Made by a program: the position numbers and the translations under genes
In this document: positions 1 to 10,200 of the stretch, piece by piece
Layout of the letters: every line of letters starts with the position of its first letter
How positions within the stretch are numbered: the first letter of the stretch is position 1
Notes under the pieces: generated by a model
Database searches by the model: none
Seen by the model: the letters and a program-made list of their open reading frames with translations, nothing else
What the model was told of the DNA's origin: nothing
Assembly: GCA_963797475.1 (NCBI GenBank)
Contig: CAWCPR010000003.1
Span: forward strand, 1,261,405-1,325,404
DNA from: CAWCPR01 sp963797475
GTDB taxonomy: Bacteria > Chloroflexota > Anaerolineae > Anaerolineales > UBA4823
Length of the DNA stretch: 64,000 nt
Reading direction: 5' to 3'

Positions 1-3000
1 GCCAACCAGTGTATTCGTTAACGAAATCCATTATGACAATACAGGCACAGATGAAGGCGAAGCGATTGAAATCGCCGGTCCGGCTGGCACGGATTTGAAC
101 GGATGGAGCCTGGTGCTTTACAATGGGGCAAACGGTGCTGTTTATGGCACGACAGTTTAACAGGCGTCATCCCAGATCAAGGTAATGGCTATGGAACCTC
201 GCTCGTCAGTTACCCGAGCAACGGCATCCAGAACGGCTCTCCGGACGGGATGGCTCTCGTGCATGCTGGCAGCGTCGTAATCCAGTTCCTTAGCTACGAG
301 GCACTTTCGCCGCCGTCGGTGGGCCTGCCGACGGGCTGACCAGCATGGACATTGGGGTACCGGAAAATGGGTCTGGCCGCAATAGGTGAATCTTTGCAGC
401 TCAGCGGAACCGGAACCACTTACGAAGATTTCACATGGAGCACCTCATCGCCGAATACATTCGGGGCGGTGAACACGGGCCAGGCGTTCGGCGCTGCAGC
501 TAGCGTGGTTTTCATCAACGAAATCCACTACGACAATGTCGGCACAGATGCAGGCGAGGCGATCGAGGTCGCCGGCACGGCCGGCACGGACCTGACCGGC
601 TGGAGCCTGGTGCTGTACAACGGTTCAGGCGCTGCGTCCTATGACAGCGACAGCTTTGATCGGCGTCATCCCGGATCAAGATAACGGCTATGGGACCCTG
701 TCTTTCAGCTATCCTAGCAACGGCCTGCAGAACGGGTCGCCAGACGGGGTGGCCCTGGTGGACGCCAGCAGTCCGTGGTCCAATTCCTCAGCTATGAAGG
801 CGTTTTCACCGCAGTAGGCGGGCCTGCCGACGGGCTGACCAGCACGGATATCGGCGTGGCTGAAGATGGAAATACCCTTGTCGGAGATTCATTACAGCTC
901 ACTGGCACAGGCTTAACTTACGACCAGTTTACCTGGAGCGGCCCAACAGCGAGTACGTTTGGGGTCGTGAATACAGGCCAGACGTTCGGCGTTGTAACAA
1001 ACGAGCCGGTGCTGGCAGATTGTGGGTCGAATATAACCGTCGCTTATGGTTTTGGCGGCTCGACCCAGGTAACTGCTAGTGATGTATTACGGTGACGCAC
1101 TCGCCATCACTGGCGATAAATCCCGTCCCCTCAGCCGGCGCAATCAACTTAGCGATCTGGTTCCGGCGGACAGTGTGGGCGCTATGGCTAGCGCCAATGT
1201 GACGGTAGACGCCAGCGTTCCGCCCGGCAGTAAGCATGGCAGTTGAGCACCAACGACGCCCAGGCCCGACTCCGGGAATGGCACCGTTCAGCCTGACGGT
1301 TAATGTTCAGGAAGTCCTGCCCATCGGCGCCGTCCAGGGCACGGTGAGCGACAGCGATGACGGCTTCACCATCGATTCGCCCTACGTGGGCCAGACGGTG
1401 ATCGTCCAGGGCGTGATCTACGAGAAGGTGATCGCACGCACCAGCAGCGGCGGTTCCACCTACGGCTTCTTCATCCAGAACACCGCCGCCACCGCCGACA
1501 GCGACCCGAACAGCTCGGATGGCATCTTCGTCTTTATGAGCGGCTTCACCGATCTGGTCAACGGCTATGTGCCCCAGGTGGGAGATGAGATCGTGCTGCA
1601 AGGCCGGGTCAGCGAGTTCTTCGACCTGACCGAGCTTTCCAGCGCCCGCGAGCTATCCATCGTGCGCACAGGGGTCGACCTGGACGCCGAGCTGCCCGCT
1701 TTCGTAACCAACCCGCCGGACGACCTGGCGGACGCCTACCGCTACTGGGAGCGCCGCGAGGGTATGCGCGCCCAGGTGCCGGCCGGCAGCGTAGTGCTCA
1801 ACGGGCGCAACGTCTTCGCCAGCACCTTGGACGGCGAGGTGTGGGTGGCTAACCCGGACAGCACGATCGCCCAACGCGCCGATCCGTACACCCGGCGTTC
1901 CTTCCGCGACCCGCACCCGCTGGACGACATCCCCGCCCAGGTTTTCGATAACGGCAACGGCTATCGCATCCTGATGGGCAGCATCGGGATCAAAGCCGCC
2001 GCAAACGACAATTCCGTCCTGATCGCGCCGGCGCGCACCTTCGACACGCTCAGCAACGCCCCCACCGGCGGCGTGTACTTCTCCTTCGGCAAGTACTCGG
2101 TGCAGGTCGATGAGCAGATCCAACTGGCCGATGGCGTGGACCCGTCGCTGAATAACCCGCCGCAGGCCTTCGATCGCCAGGAAGGCTACAGCATCGCCAC
2201 CTTCAACATGGAGAACCTGTACGACTACCGCGACGATCCCTTCGACGGCTGCGACTTCACCGGGAACAGCGGCTGCCCGGGCGTCTCTCCGCCTTTTGAT
2301 TACGTCCCAGCCAGCGACGAAGCGTACCAGGCTCGCCTGCACGATATCGCCCAGCAGATCATCGGCAACCTTCACAGCCCGGACGTGATCATGGCCCAGG
2401 AGGCCGAAGACCAGGACATTTGCACTGTCGCCAACCAGGTTCTTTCCTGCGGCGGCACGAACAATGCGGACGGCAAACCGGACACGCTCCAGGAGCTGGC
2501 AACCGTGGTCTACAGCCTGGGCGGCCCGCTGTACGACAGCGGCCTATGACCGGGATGGGGCGGACGACCGCGGCATCGTCTCCGGCTTTCTGTTCCGCAG
2601 CGACCGCGTCCAATTGCTGCCGGCCCAGGCGGGCGACCCGGTCTTGGGCAGCAGCCCGCAGGTGAGCTACCGCTCGGACGCCCTGCCTTACAACGCCGAC
2701 GTACAAAATCCCAAGGCGCTCAACGCCGTGCTTCCGGCAGACGTGGACACTCAGCACGGGCGTGGACGGAGTGAACGTCTTCACCCGCGCCCCGCAAGTC
2801 GGCCTGTTCCGCTTCTGGCGGGATGGCATCGGCTGAAGCGTGTTCACCGATCTTTACCTGGTCGACAACCACTTCAGCAGCACCCCGGACGCCCGTGTCG
2901 GGCAGCGCACCGAGCAGGCTGCCTACGACGCCGCTATCGTCGCAGCGCTTCAAGCCGCCGATCCGAATGTGCGCATCACGGTGGGCGGCGACTTGAACGT

Positions 3001-3667
3001 CTACCCGCGCCCGGATGACGCCTTCAGCCCCGGCAGCCCGCTCTTCCCCAGCGACCAGCTTCACGCTTTGTACGACCAGGGGCTGACCAACCTGTTCGAC
3101 GTGCTGGCAGCCGACGTGCCCGCCAGCGCTTACAGCTACGTATTCCAGGGCCAGGCCCAGACGCTGGACCAGATGTTCGTCACCCCGTCCAGCCTGGACG
3201 AGCTCGTGAAGATGCGCGCCGCCCATATCAACAGCGATTGGCCCAACGACTACGAGGGCGACGGGCCGCGCGGCACCAGCGACCACGATCCGCAGGTCGC
3301 CCAGTACTCGCTGCTGCCCAGCCTGGACCGCCTGGAGGACCTGGTGAAGTACTACGACGCCCAGGGCGCCATCAAGAAGAATGCCGTGACGAAGCTCCTG
3401 CTGCAATCCCTGGAGCAGGCCCGCTTCTATCTAGACCGCGGCCAGATCATCGCCTACCGGGTGCAACTGCGCGTCTTTATCGTCCTGGTCCGGGCTTTCA
3501 GCCCGCAGTTCATCAGCCGCCCGGCTGCGAACGCTTTGATCCAGGAGACCCAGCTTTTGCTGGACCAGCCCGCCTTCAGGTCATTCTCGGGCTCCACGCT
3601 CGAAATGACGACTTCGGCAGGCACCCTGTACCTGCCGTTGATCCGCCGCTTAGCGGCTGCGGCTTGA
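1..3667 (+). CDS. Secreted lamin-tail / OB / EEP-family nuclease, 5'-truncated by window, frameshifted
   Basis: Extracellular DNA/RNA hydrolase of the ExeM/NucH type; the 5' end lies outside the window. Two lamin-tail-like repeats (motif NEIHYDN, then GWSLVLYNG) occupy about 10-990. An OB-fold-like stretch follows (about 1320-1650, VGQTVIVQGVIYEK). The endonuclease/exonuclease/phosphatase domain runs from about 2190 (YSIATFNMENLYDY), through GGDLNVYPRPDD near 2990, to the catalytic SDHDPQVAQY near 3280. A helical tail ends in LYLPLIRR, a terminal hydrophobic motif shared with other secreted proteins here. The reading frame changes near 150, 345, 680, 780, 1095, 2545, 2740 and 2835 while family similarity continues, so I treat this as one gene with indels. 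A perfect hairpin terminator follows the stop. The family assignment is firm; whether the gene is intact in the organism is not known. Confidence 0.85.
10..990. repeat. Two-copy direct repeat encoding lamin-tail domains
   Basis: Two units of about 497 bp. The string AACGAAATCCA recurs at 20 and 517, and the surrounding coding text (NEIHYDN, GEAIE, GWSLVLYNG, ending NTGQ.FG) repeats with it. It encodes tandem lamin-tail-like modules of the nuclease; more copies may lie left of the window. Confidence 0.8.
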
Positions 3668-3677
3668 ACGGATGCAT

Positions 3678-3714
3678 ACTGGCGGCGGAGCAAATTGCTC
3701 CGCCGCCAGTTTCT
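3678..3714 (+). terminator. Rho-independent terminator of the nuclease gene
   Basis: Perfect 15-bp GC-rich stem (ACTGGCGGCGGAGCA paired with TGCTCCGCCGCCAGT) with a 3-nt loop, directly followed by TTTCTT, eleven bases after the nuclease stop codon. Confidence 0.9.
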
Positions 3715-3812
3715 TGTGAGCTTTTTGCTCGGGTCATGGGGATTGGGCTGCTGCCAACGCCGCCTTGACCGCAAGCAGCGCTCAAGGTAAAATCGAGGCG
3801 CTTAAAGCAACA

Positions 3813-3884
3813 GCGGGAGTCGCCAAGTGGTAAGGCATCAGCCTTCCAAGCTGACATTCGCGGGTTCGAGTCCCGTCTCCCGCT
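3813..3884 (+). tRNA. tRNA-Gly(TCC)
   Basis: A 72-nt cloverleaf can be folded by eye. The acceptor stem is GCGGGAG (3813-3819) paired with CTCCCGC (3877-3883), with discriminator T. The anticodon stem TCAGC/GCTGA flanks the loop CTTCCAA, giving anticodon TCC (glycine, GGA codons). The T-arm has GTTCGAGTC. No CCA is encoded directly after it. It sits immediately upstream of two tyrosine recombinase genes, the classical arrangement of an integrated element that uses a tRNA gene as attachment site. Confidence 0.95.
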
Positions 3885-3890
3885 CTATCG

Positions 3891-3945
3891 CCCCCATATC
3901 TGGGAAATAACCCCGCCACAACGGGTTTGTTTCCAGATGTGGGGG
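3891..3945 (+). terminator. Long imperfect hairpin just downstream of tRNA-Gly
   Basis: CCCCCATATCTGGGAAA pairs with TTTCCAGATGTGGGGG around a loop of about 20 nt, beginning six bases after the tRNA. It could terminate the tRNA transcript. It has no clean U-run, so it may instead be part of the recombination site of the adjacent integrases. Confidence 0.55.
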
Positions 3946-4088
3946 TTGCGTTTAAGGCCCTTTTTGAGAAAAAGCGGCAAAATGAGTATCAGCCTCTTTT
4001 AATCACATTTTTTCCTTACCTTCCCCTCCAACAGAATAGCGGTTCGTCGCAGTCCAAATGGCAAATTCCATATACCAGGAGGATTACG

Positions 4089-5055
4089 ATGGATATTCAA
4101 CAGTCTTTTGAGCGGTTCATCAAAGACCGGCGGGCATTGCAGGTCACCCCGAACCATATTAAGCAGCTTCAGAGCAAATTCAAGACGCTGGGGCGATTTT
4201 TGGAATCGAGGGGCGTCACAACCACCGATGAGCTGAATTCCGAAATCCTGGCGGACTTCATGCTGCGATACATACAGCCAGAAGATGGCCGGAAATATTC
4301 AGATTGGTATATCCGGGGAATTGCCAATACGATCCGGGCGTATATCCGCTTCCTGCTTGAAATGAGAATCATTCCCGAGGGAATTCCATTTTCGATGCCC
4401 AGGTTTCACCGCCCGCAGCCCATTTTGATCGAAGCCGACCGGATGCAGCAAATCATCGACGTTTGCGACAATTTGAAACTGAAAATCATGATGGCGTTTT
4501 TCTTCGACTCCGAGACTCAGGCGCACCGAGGTTTGTTCTCTGGTCTGGAGCGATGTTTCATTCGAAAAAGGAACCGTGTTGGTCCAGCATGGCAAAGGCG
4601 ATAAATTCCGATATGTTCCTCTCGGAAAAACCATCATCCGCCTGCTGGCGCGTTACAGGGCGGAGATTGAAGCGGAGACCGGATTTGAACCCCTGCCTGC
4701 AGATCCTCTGTTTCCCACATCCAGGGGAACCCCTTATTCGATCCACGGCATGAACACACTGTTCGCCAGATTATCCGAAAAAGTTGGGTTCCACGTTACC
4801 GCGCATGCACTTCGTAGGGGCTATGCCAAGACCGCCCGAAAGCTCGGACGGGATTGGGAGGATATCCAGCAGAGCATGGGACATTCCTCGATTGATCAAA
4901 CCCGTCAATACGTTGGGTTTCTCAACCAGGACGATGTTCAGAAAGCTCGGCCGACATCACCGGTTGACCGCACGCTGCGGATTACCTCTGCGTCAATCAA
5001 TAAACCAAAAACCAGGCGAACTAAAAAGGGAGAGGTGAAAAAAGCAAAGAAGTAG
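4089..5055 (+). CDS. Tyrosine recombinase/integrase 1 (one frameshift)
   Basis: Site-specific recombinase cutting and joining DNA through a catalytic tyrosine. ATG at 4089 follows a textbook AGGAGG (4077-4082). An N-terminal SAM-like core-binding domain (ERFIKDRRAL...) is followed by the catalytic domain. Box I arginine is in LRRTEVCSL (about 4520), then HALRRG (about 4804), GHSS (about 4881) and the nucleophile in TRQYVG (about 4905). Box I is only readable after a frameshift near 4512; the R-H-R-H-Y set is otherwise complete. The product would be about 322 aa, normal for a phage-type integrase. It lies 205 bp after tRNA-Gly and is followed by a second, different recombinase. Confidence 0.88.
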
Positions 5056-5172
5056 GCAACATTTCCGGTTTTTTGCCAGACTTTCTTACATCATCGTCCA
5101 TCTGTATGAAATCACACTTTTCTGTGGTGAAGACATGGGCAGAATATGCGGTTAAAATCCGGATTCGGTGTT

Positions 5173-5190
5173 CTGGGCGCTATATCGAAA
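5173..5190 (+). promoter_or_regulatory. GGCTATATCG-type motif ahead of integrase 2
   Basis: CTGGGCGCTATATCGAAA, 33 nt upstream of the GTG start at 5219. It is the plus-strand member of a motif family seen ahead of several unrelated genes in this window. TATATC could be a -10 element, but no convincing -35 is visible. Confidence 0.5.
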
Positions 5191-5218
5191 TAGACCAAAC
5201 AAAAAGGAGAACTATTTC

Positions 5219-6287
5219 GTGAACACCAAAGCCAGCACCGATACCATGCCCGTCAAAGTCCAGCCCTGGAAGTTAGGTTCTCAGGAAACGGATGAACGAT
5301 TGACCATACGCGATGCCGTGAAGAAATTCATGATCAGCAGGATGAACTGCGGACCAAAAACTCACAGCCTATACTTTTCGGCATTGAAACGACTCATTCA
5401 GTTTATGGAATACTACGAGGCAAAGTATCTGGACGCGATCGATGCCGACCTGCTTGAATATTATTTCTCCTGCTTGAGAACACCAATGAACAAGAAGGAG
5501 TTGATGTTAGGGGTGGTTAATTATCGAGATTGGATGGACGAGGATAAACGATGCAAAACGTATGAGCAGAATTACGTTCATGGTTTATACCGCCCGGTGA
5601 ATACGATGGTGCGATATTTCCAGGCAAGGGGTGATCTTCCATTATTCAATTATGTGCATCCTTTACCTGACAATAAGAGCTATTTGTGGTCTCCATCCGA
5701 TGAAGAGTTTTTCGAGGCACTTAATGCTTGTCTCTCCGACAGGGATTATTTAATCCTTTTATTTATGGGCGATTCTGCGCTCAGGGCCGAAGAAACAATG
5801 AGCATCGATTGGGGTGATATATATTTTGATGAGGCAAAGGTCAGGGTGAGGAACGCCAAATGGGGTTCGGTGCGAGATGTAACACTCTCCAAGGGAATTC
5901 TGGAACTCTTACAGGACTATAAAAATAGTCTGCCTGAAATCGTTCACCACGCAAGACTCGCCCGTTTTCTGCACATCAACAGGCAGCCGGCTGACCGAGT
6001 TAGGATTGCAGAGCATGATCTATCGGATCAAAGAGCGATCAGGGATTGATATTTCTGCTCATGATTTACGAAGATTCGCTATGCGTACCTGGAACAAGGC
6101 TGGACGGACAACTGAAGATACCCAAAGAGCGGCTGGGCATGTAGATGCACAGACCACCCGGCATTATCTGGGCAGAATCGAGCCAGGCGTTACACCCGGA
6201 CAGCAAGCGACCAATGCGCTAGATTATCTGATTAGGGAGGGGAAGATCAACCTTAAACAGAACAGGATTCGAGGTGGCTGTCAGTAG
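5219..6287 (+). CDS. Tyrosine recombinase/integrase 2 (one frameshift)
   Basis: Second phage-type integrase, only distantly similar to the first. Start GTG 5219 is chosen because AAAGGAGA sits at 5203-5210. Core-binding domain: IRDAVKKFMISRMNCG, then YFSALKRLIQFMEYYE. Catalytic domain: box I LRAEETMSIDW (about 5790), HDLRRFAMRTW (about 6060), AGHVDAQTTRHYLG (about 6137), with tyrosine in RHYLG. The frame shifts between about 5960 and 6005. About 356 aa. Two recombinases in tandem beside a tRNA may act together, as in multi-recombinase elements, or reflect nested insertions at one site. Confidence 0.87.
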
Positions 6288-6445
6288 AAATCAAGGTTTT
6301 CGGATGTGAAGTCCTGAGCCACCACCTTTCTATATTACAAGGTTGCGGCTGCATATTTGCTATTAAGATTGTCTGAAAATTTGCAGCGCATTTACGGCTG
6401 CATGTTGTTACCTTTTGGAATGAATTTACCTGATTTGAGGAAAAA

Positions 6446-6953
6446 ATGGCAAAGAAAAATAGCTCGGAAAAAGATCCCTTCGTAATGAATATCAGCGTCG
6501 TCTTGATAGTGGTAGATCGATTGCGGAATTGGCACGCGAGAATGGGGTTGCTCATTCTACGATGCGCTGGCGATTGCGGCAGTTGGGGGTAGATGTAAGA
6601 AAAGAGCCGAGGCAGATGGCCGGTTCGGAGCCGGCGGTCTCGCGAAATACAGGGTTTCGGTCTTCCTGGGAGATGCAATTGTTGACGCCCGGCTGAGTCG
6701 CTTGGCTAAGGATTATGAAGTTGATCTTTCTGGTGTTCGTGGAACGGAGGCGAAACTTAAGAAACTGCTCGCCGTCTTTGTTACCAGGTACTCCAATATA
6801 CAGATTGGGAAGATCATGGGTGTCAGCGAAACCTCGTTGCGCAAGTGGTGCAAGGCATTCGGGATAAGAACGGTTGGAAACGGGAATTGGGCCAGGGTCT
6901 ATTCAGGCAAAGCGACTGTTGAAGAGCTGCTCGCGATGGGGGATGAGGAATGA
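6446..6953 (+). CDS. Helix-turn-helix DNA-binding protein (two frameshifts)
   Basis: Begins MAKKNSSEKDP at 6446, then shifts frame near 6474 into LDSGRSIAELARENGV, an HTH of transposase/resolvase type. It shifts again near 6600 into KYRVSVFLGDAIVDARL and finishes with a second HTH (NIQIGKIMGVSETSLRKWCK), total about 168 aa. Read through the shifts it makes one coherent two-HTH protein. Directly after two integrases it is plausibly the element's excisionase or regulator, but no family was recognised. The 6702 TTG start reported by simple frame reading is probably internal. Confidence 0.55.
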
Positions 6954-7013
6954 TTCCATAGAACAATCGCAAGGGGTTTTCAACCTTCAGCCAACCCTCG
7001 TGCTGGGCAGATA

Positions 7014-7048
7014 ATAAAGCCAGTGCTCAAAAAGAGTGCTGGCTTTAT
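7014..7048. terminator. Stem-loop between the integrase block and the subtilase gene
   Basis: ATAAAGCCAG..CTC pairs with GAG..CTGGCTTTAT around AAAAA, a 10-bp plus 3-bp stem with a 2x2 internal loop. It lies between the HTH gene (plus) and the 3' end of the minus-strand subtilase, so it may terminate transcription in either direction. Confidence 0.55.
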
Positions 7049-7227
7049 CGTAAGCAATGAGAAATTAACATGCCCTTTCTAGACCGTAGCCCACAATCGA
7101 GCCTGTGAGAGCAGGGCAAGAAAGATGAACTTCAAGCTCACTAAAGGTGCTAGTAAAGCGGCTTCCGGGTGTATAAATTGATCAGCGCATGCAACAATCC
7201 CTTGTATGAACCTTGTCCGGACAGGCG

Positions 7228-10200
7228 CTAATGCATAGTGACAGGCAGGAAGAGTTTGAATTTCTCTTCAGAAACAATAACTTGAATCAAGTTAGGCCGC
7301 GAGATCGAGTCAGATCCGCCCGGGCCGGAGACTGTGAGGCTGACCGTGTATATTCCTGCAGTCGCATAGGTGTGGCTAGGATTCTGAACCGTGATGGTCG
7401 CGTCGTCCCCAAAGTCCCATAGCCAGGATGTGACAGCGCCGGTGGACACGTCGGTGAACTGCACGTTGAGTGGAGCATTTCCGCTTTGAGGGTTGGCGCT
7501 GAGTCCGGCCGAGGGGCAGGAGCCCGAGCCGGCCGCCACCCCGGCGCTGACGCCGGCTTCACTCCATATGCCGCCTTCGTTGCGTGCCTTAACCGAGATG
7601 TAGTAGGTCTGCCCGGCGGTCAAGCTCAGATCGGTGCGGGTAAAGGATGTCTCTTGTGTATCGTTCCAACCGACTACATCGATCCCGCTGGATGTTGTCC
7701 CGATGGCGTATTGGAAGCGGGTAATGGCGCTTTCTGGGTCGGAAGCCGACCAGCGGGCGGAGAGGGTATCCGGGCTGGCGGCTCCGCAGGCCAGAACAGT
7801 TGGGGCAGGCGGTGGGGTTGTGTCTCCAATCGCGCCGGCGTAATCAACGGTGAAAGTAAAGGTGGAATTGGGGGCAATCTCGATCCCATCCAGGCCGGCT
7901 GCCCCATCGATGGCGAGGGTAAAGTCGCCGCGAGGCAAACGCGAGGTAATATCTTCATAGGCGCGGTATTGTGTGTTGGAGAGCCATCCTGCCTCATAAA
8001 AATTATTTTCTCTAAAGGGTACAAGCAATTCTTCTACCGTTACCGTGGCTATGCGCCATCCTCCCACCCGCCGATGGCATAGATTCCGTCGCTGGCCGCA
8101 GCCACGCCAAGCTCAGTCTCGGGCGGTAGGCATGCTGGCCATGCGTCATCCAGGTGTCTGTAGCTGGGTCGTATTCTTCCACCGTGGCCAGAACACCGTA
8201 TCATCCGCCGATAGCGTAGATCTTGCCGTTACTGGCTGCGGCCACGCCCAGGTTAGACCGGGCAGTGGGCATGCTGGCTCGCGCCGTCCAGGTATTTGTA
8301 GCCGGGTCGTATTCCTCCACAGTGGCTAGAGCTTTGCCATCAACCCCTTCCCCGCCGATTGCGTAAATCTTGCCATTGTTGGCCGCTGCCACTCCTAGAT
8401 CCTGCCGGGCAGTGGGCATATTGGCCCGCGCCGTCCAGGTGTCTGTGGCCGGGTCGTATTCCTCCACAGTGTCAGGATCGTTGATATTTCACCCGCCGAT
8501 GGCGTAGATCTTGCCGTTGCTGGCCGCGGCTACGCCCAGAAAACCCCGGGCAGTGGGCATACTGGCCCGCGCCGTCCAGATGTCCGTGGCCGGGTCGTAT
8601 TCCTCCACCGTGGCTAAAAAAAAGTCGCCATTTCAGCACCCCCCAATGGCGTAGATTTTGCCGTTGCTGGCCGCAGCCACACCCAGGTAACCCCGGGCAG
8701 TGGGCATACTGGCCCGCGCCGTCCAGGTATCTGTGGCCGGGTCGTATTCCTCCACATTGGTAAAATACTCCTATCCCGCCCTCCAATTGCGTAGATTCTG
8801 CCGTTGCTGGCTGTAGCCACACCCAGGAAAAGACGGGCAGTAGGCATACTGGCCCGCGCCGTCCAGTTAAATCGGCAACCAACTGCAGGTTGACGATCTC
8901 CGTGATATCCATCGGCCGGCTGAACTGCACATCGAAGGCGGCTGTCTGGATCCCGACCGGGCTGGGGGGATCGAGGGTTACGGAGCGCACGTAAGCCGGG
9001 GCGGTCTGCACCGGTCCACTGGCCTTGAGAGCGTACAGCACCTGGCCCATGTTGTAATCGTCGCCAAAATCCCAAATCCTTTGTTCGATGGCTGCATTGT
9101 TCGTCGTTCCCCACCAGTTGTTGTTGGCCGGGACCGTCGTCAGGGTGGTCTTCGGGATCCGATCCTCGACATCGTAGGCTCCCTTGTTGAACTCCAGGTT
9201 GTTGCCTGAGATGTCTATCGACGTACCGGAAACCAGCTTGATCGCGCTGCCGGCGTTGCCATGCAGCGTGTTGCTGATGACCTCCACATCCCCGTGGACC
9301 TCGATGCCGACCCCGTGACTGTTGGCGATCAGGTTGCCCTGAACCAGGCCCCCACCGGTGTAGATGCCGCCAGCATTGCCCACCAACCGGTTTTGAAGCA
9401 CAGTGACCGAACCGGTGGTGGAGATGCCCCAACCGGTAGACCCTTCAATATCGTTGCGCCGGATCGTGCTGCCATTACCGGCGTTGATCCCGCCGCCTGT
9501 GATCGTGTTAGTCAGCACCTGAGTCGTGTTACTTGCAGAAATGCTACCGTTCTTTACGGTATTCTCACTGACGAGGGCTGAAGAACCCACAACTATCCCG
9601 CCCCCACTGACCGTGTTTTCCGTGACCGTGCTGTCTCCCGGCGCGTTAATTGCTCCCGCAGCGGTGTTATTTTGTACCGTGGAGCCACTCCCAACACTGA
9701 TCCCTGCATTAACGACGTTGTTCAACGCCTGGGTCTGACTGCTGATGCTCAACCCACCATTGGTAATCGTATTTCCCCAGGCGTATCCACCGCCTTCGAT
9801 TGTCAGCCCGCCTGCCAGGCTGCTCTCAAGCACCCACACCGGTGTGCCGCCCGGCGTGCAGTTCACCCCGCCGCCATCTACTGCGACATTCGAGAGGTAA
9901 GGCGTGGCATTCGTGCAGCCGATCCCTTGCGCGGCGCTTTCCACTTCCACCCAGCGCAGGATGCTGCCGCTCAGGTACGTCCCGCTGATCGTGGCGGTCG
10001 CATCCACACCCGGATCATCGAAGAAGATCCTCCCCCAATTGGCCCCGGTGTGCGACAGAAAGCGGATGGGTTGAGCGGACGTCCCACCGGCGATGAGCAT
10101 ACCGCCCACGTTCAGGTTGTAATTCCCGTTGAAGCGCACCTCGGTGCCCGATTGGATGGTCAGGGTGATCCCGGGCGGGATGCCCAGGTTTGCGTTGACG

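Noticed and set aside
1188..3406. Long minus-strand ORFs opposite the nuclease gene
   Set aside because: Val/Ala/Gly/His-rich mirror frames of a GC-rich coding strand, with no motifs.
3813..3884. A right-end duplicate of the tRNA 3' end (attR) within the window
   Set aside because: Reading for GTTCGAGTCCCGTCTCCCGC downstream found no convincing second copy; an exact computer search is needed.
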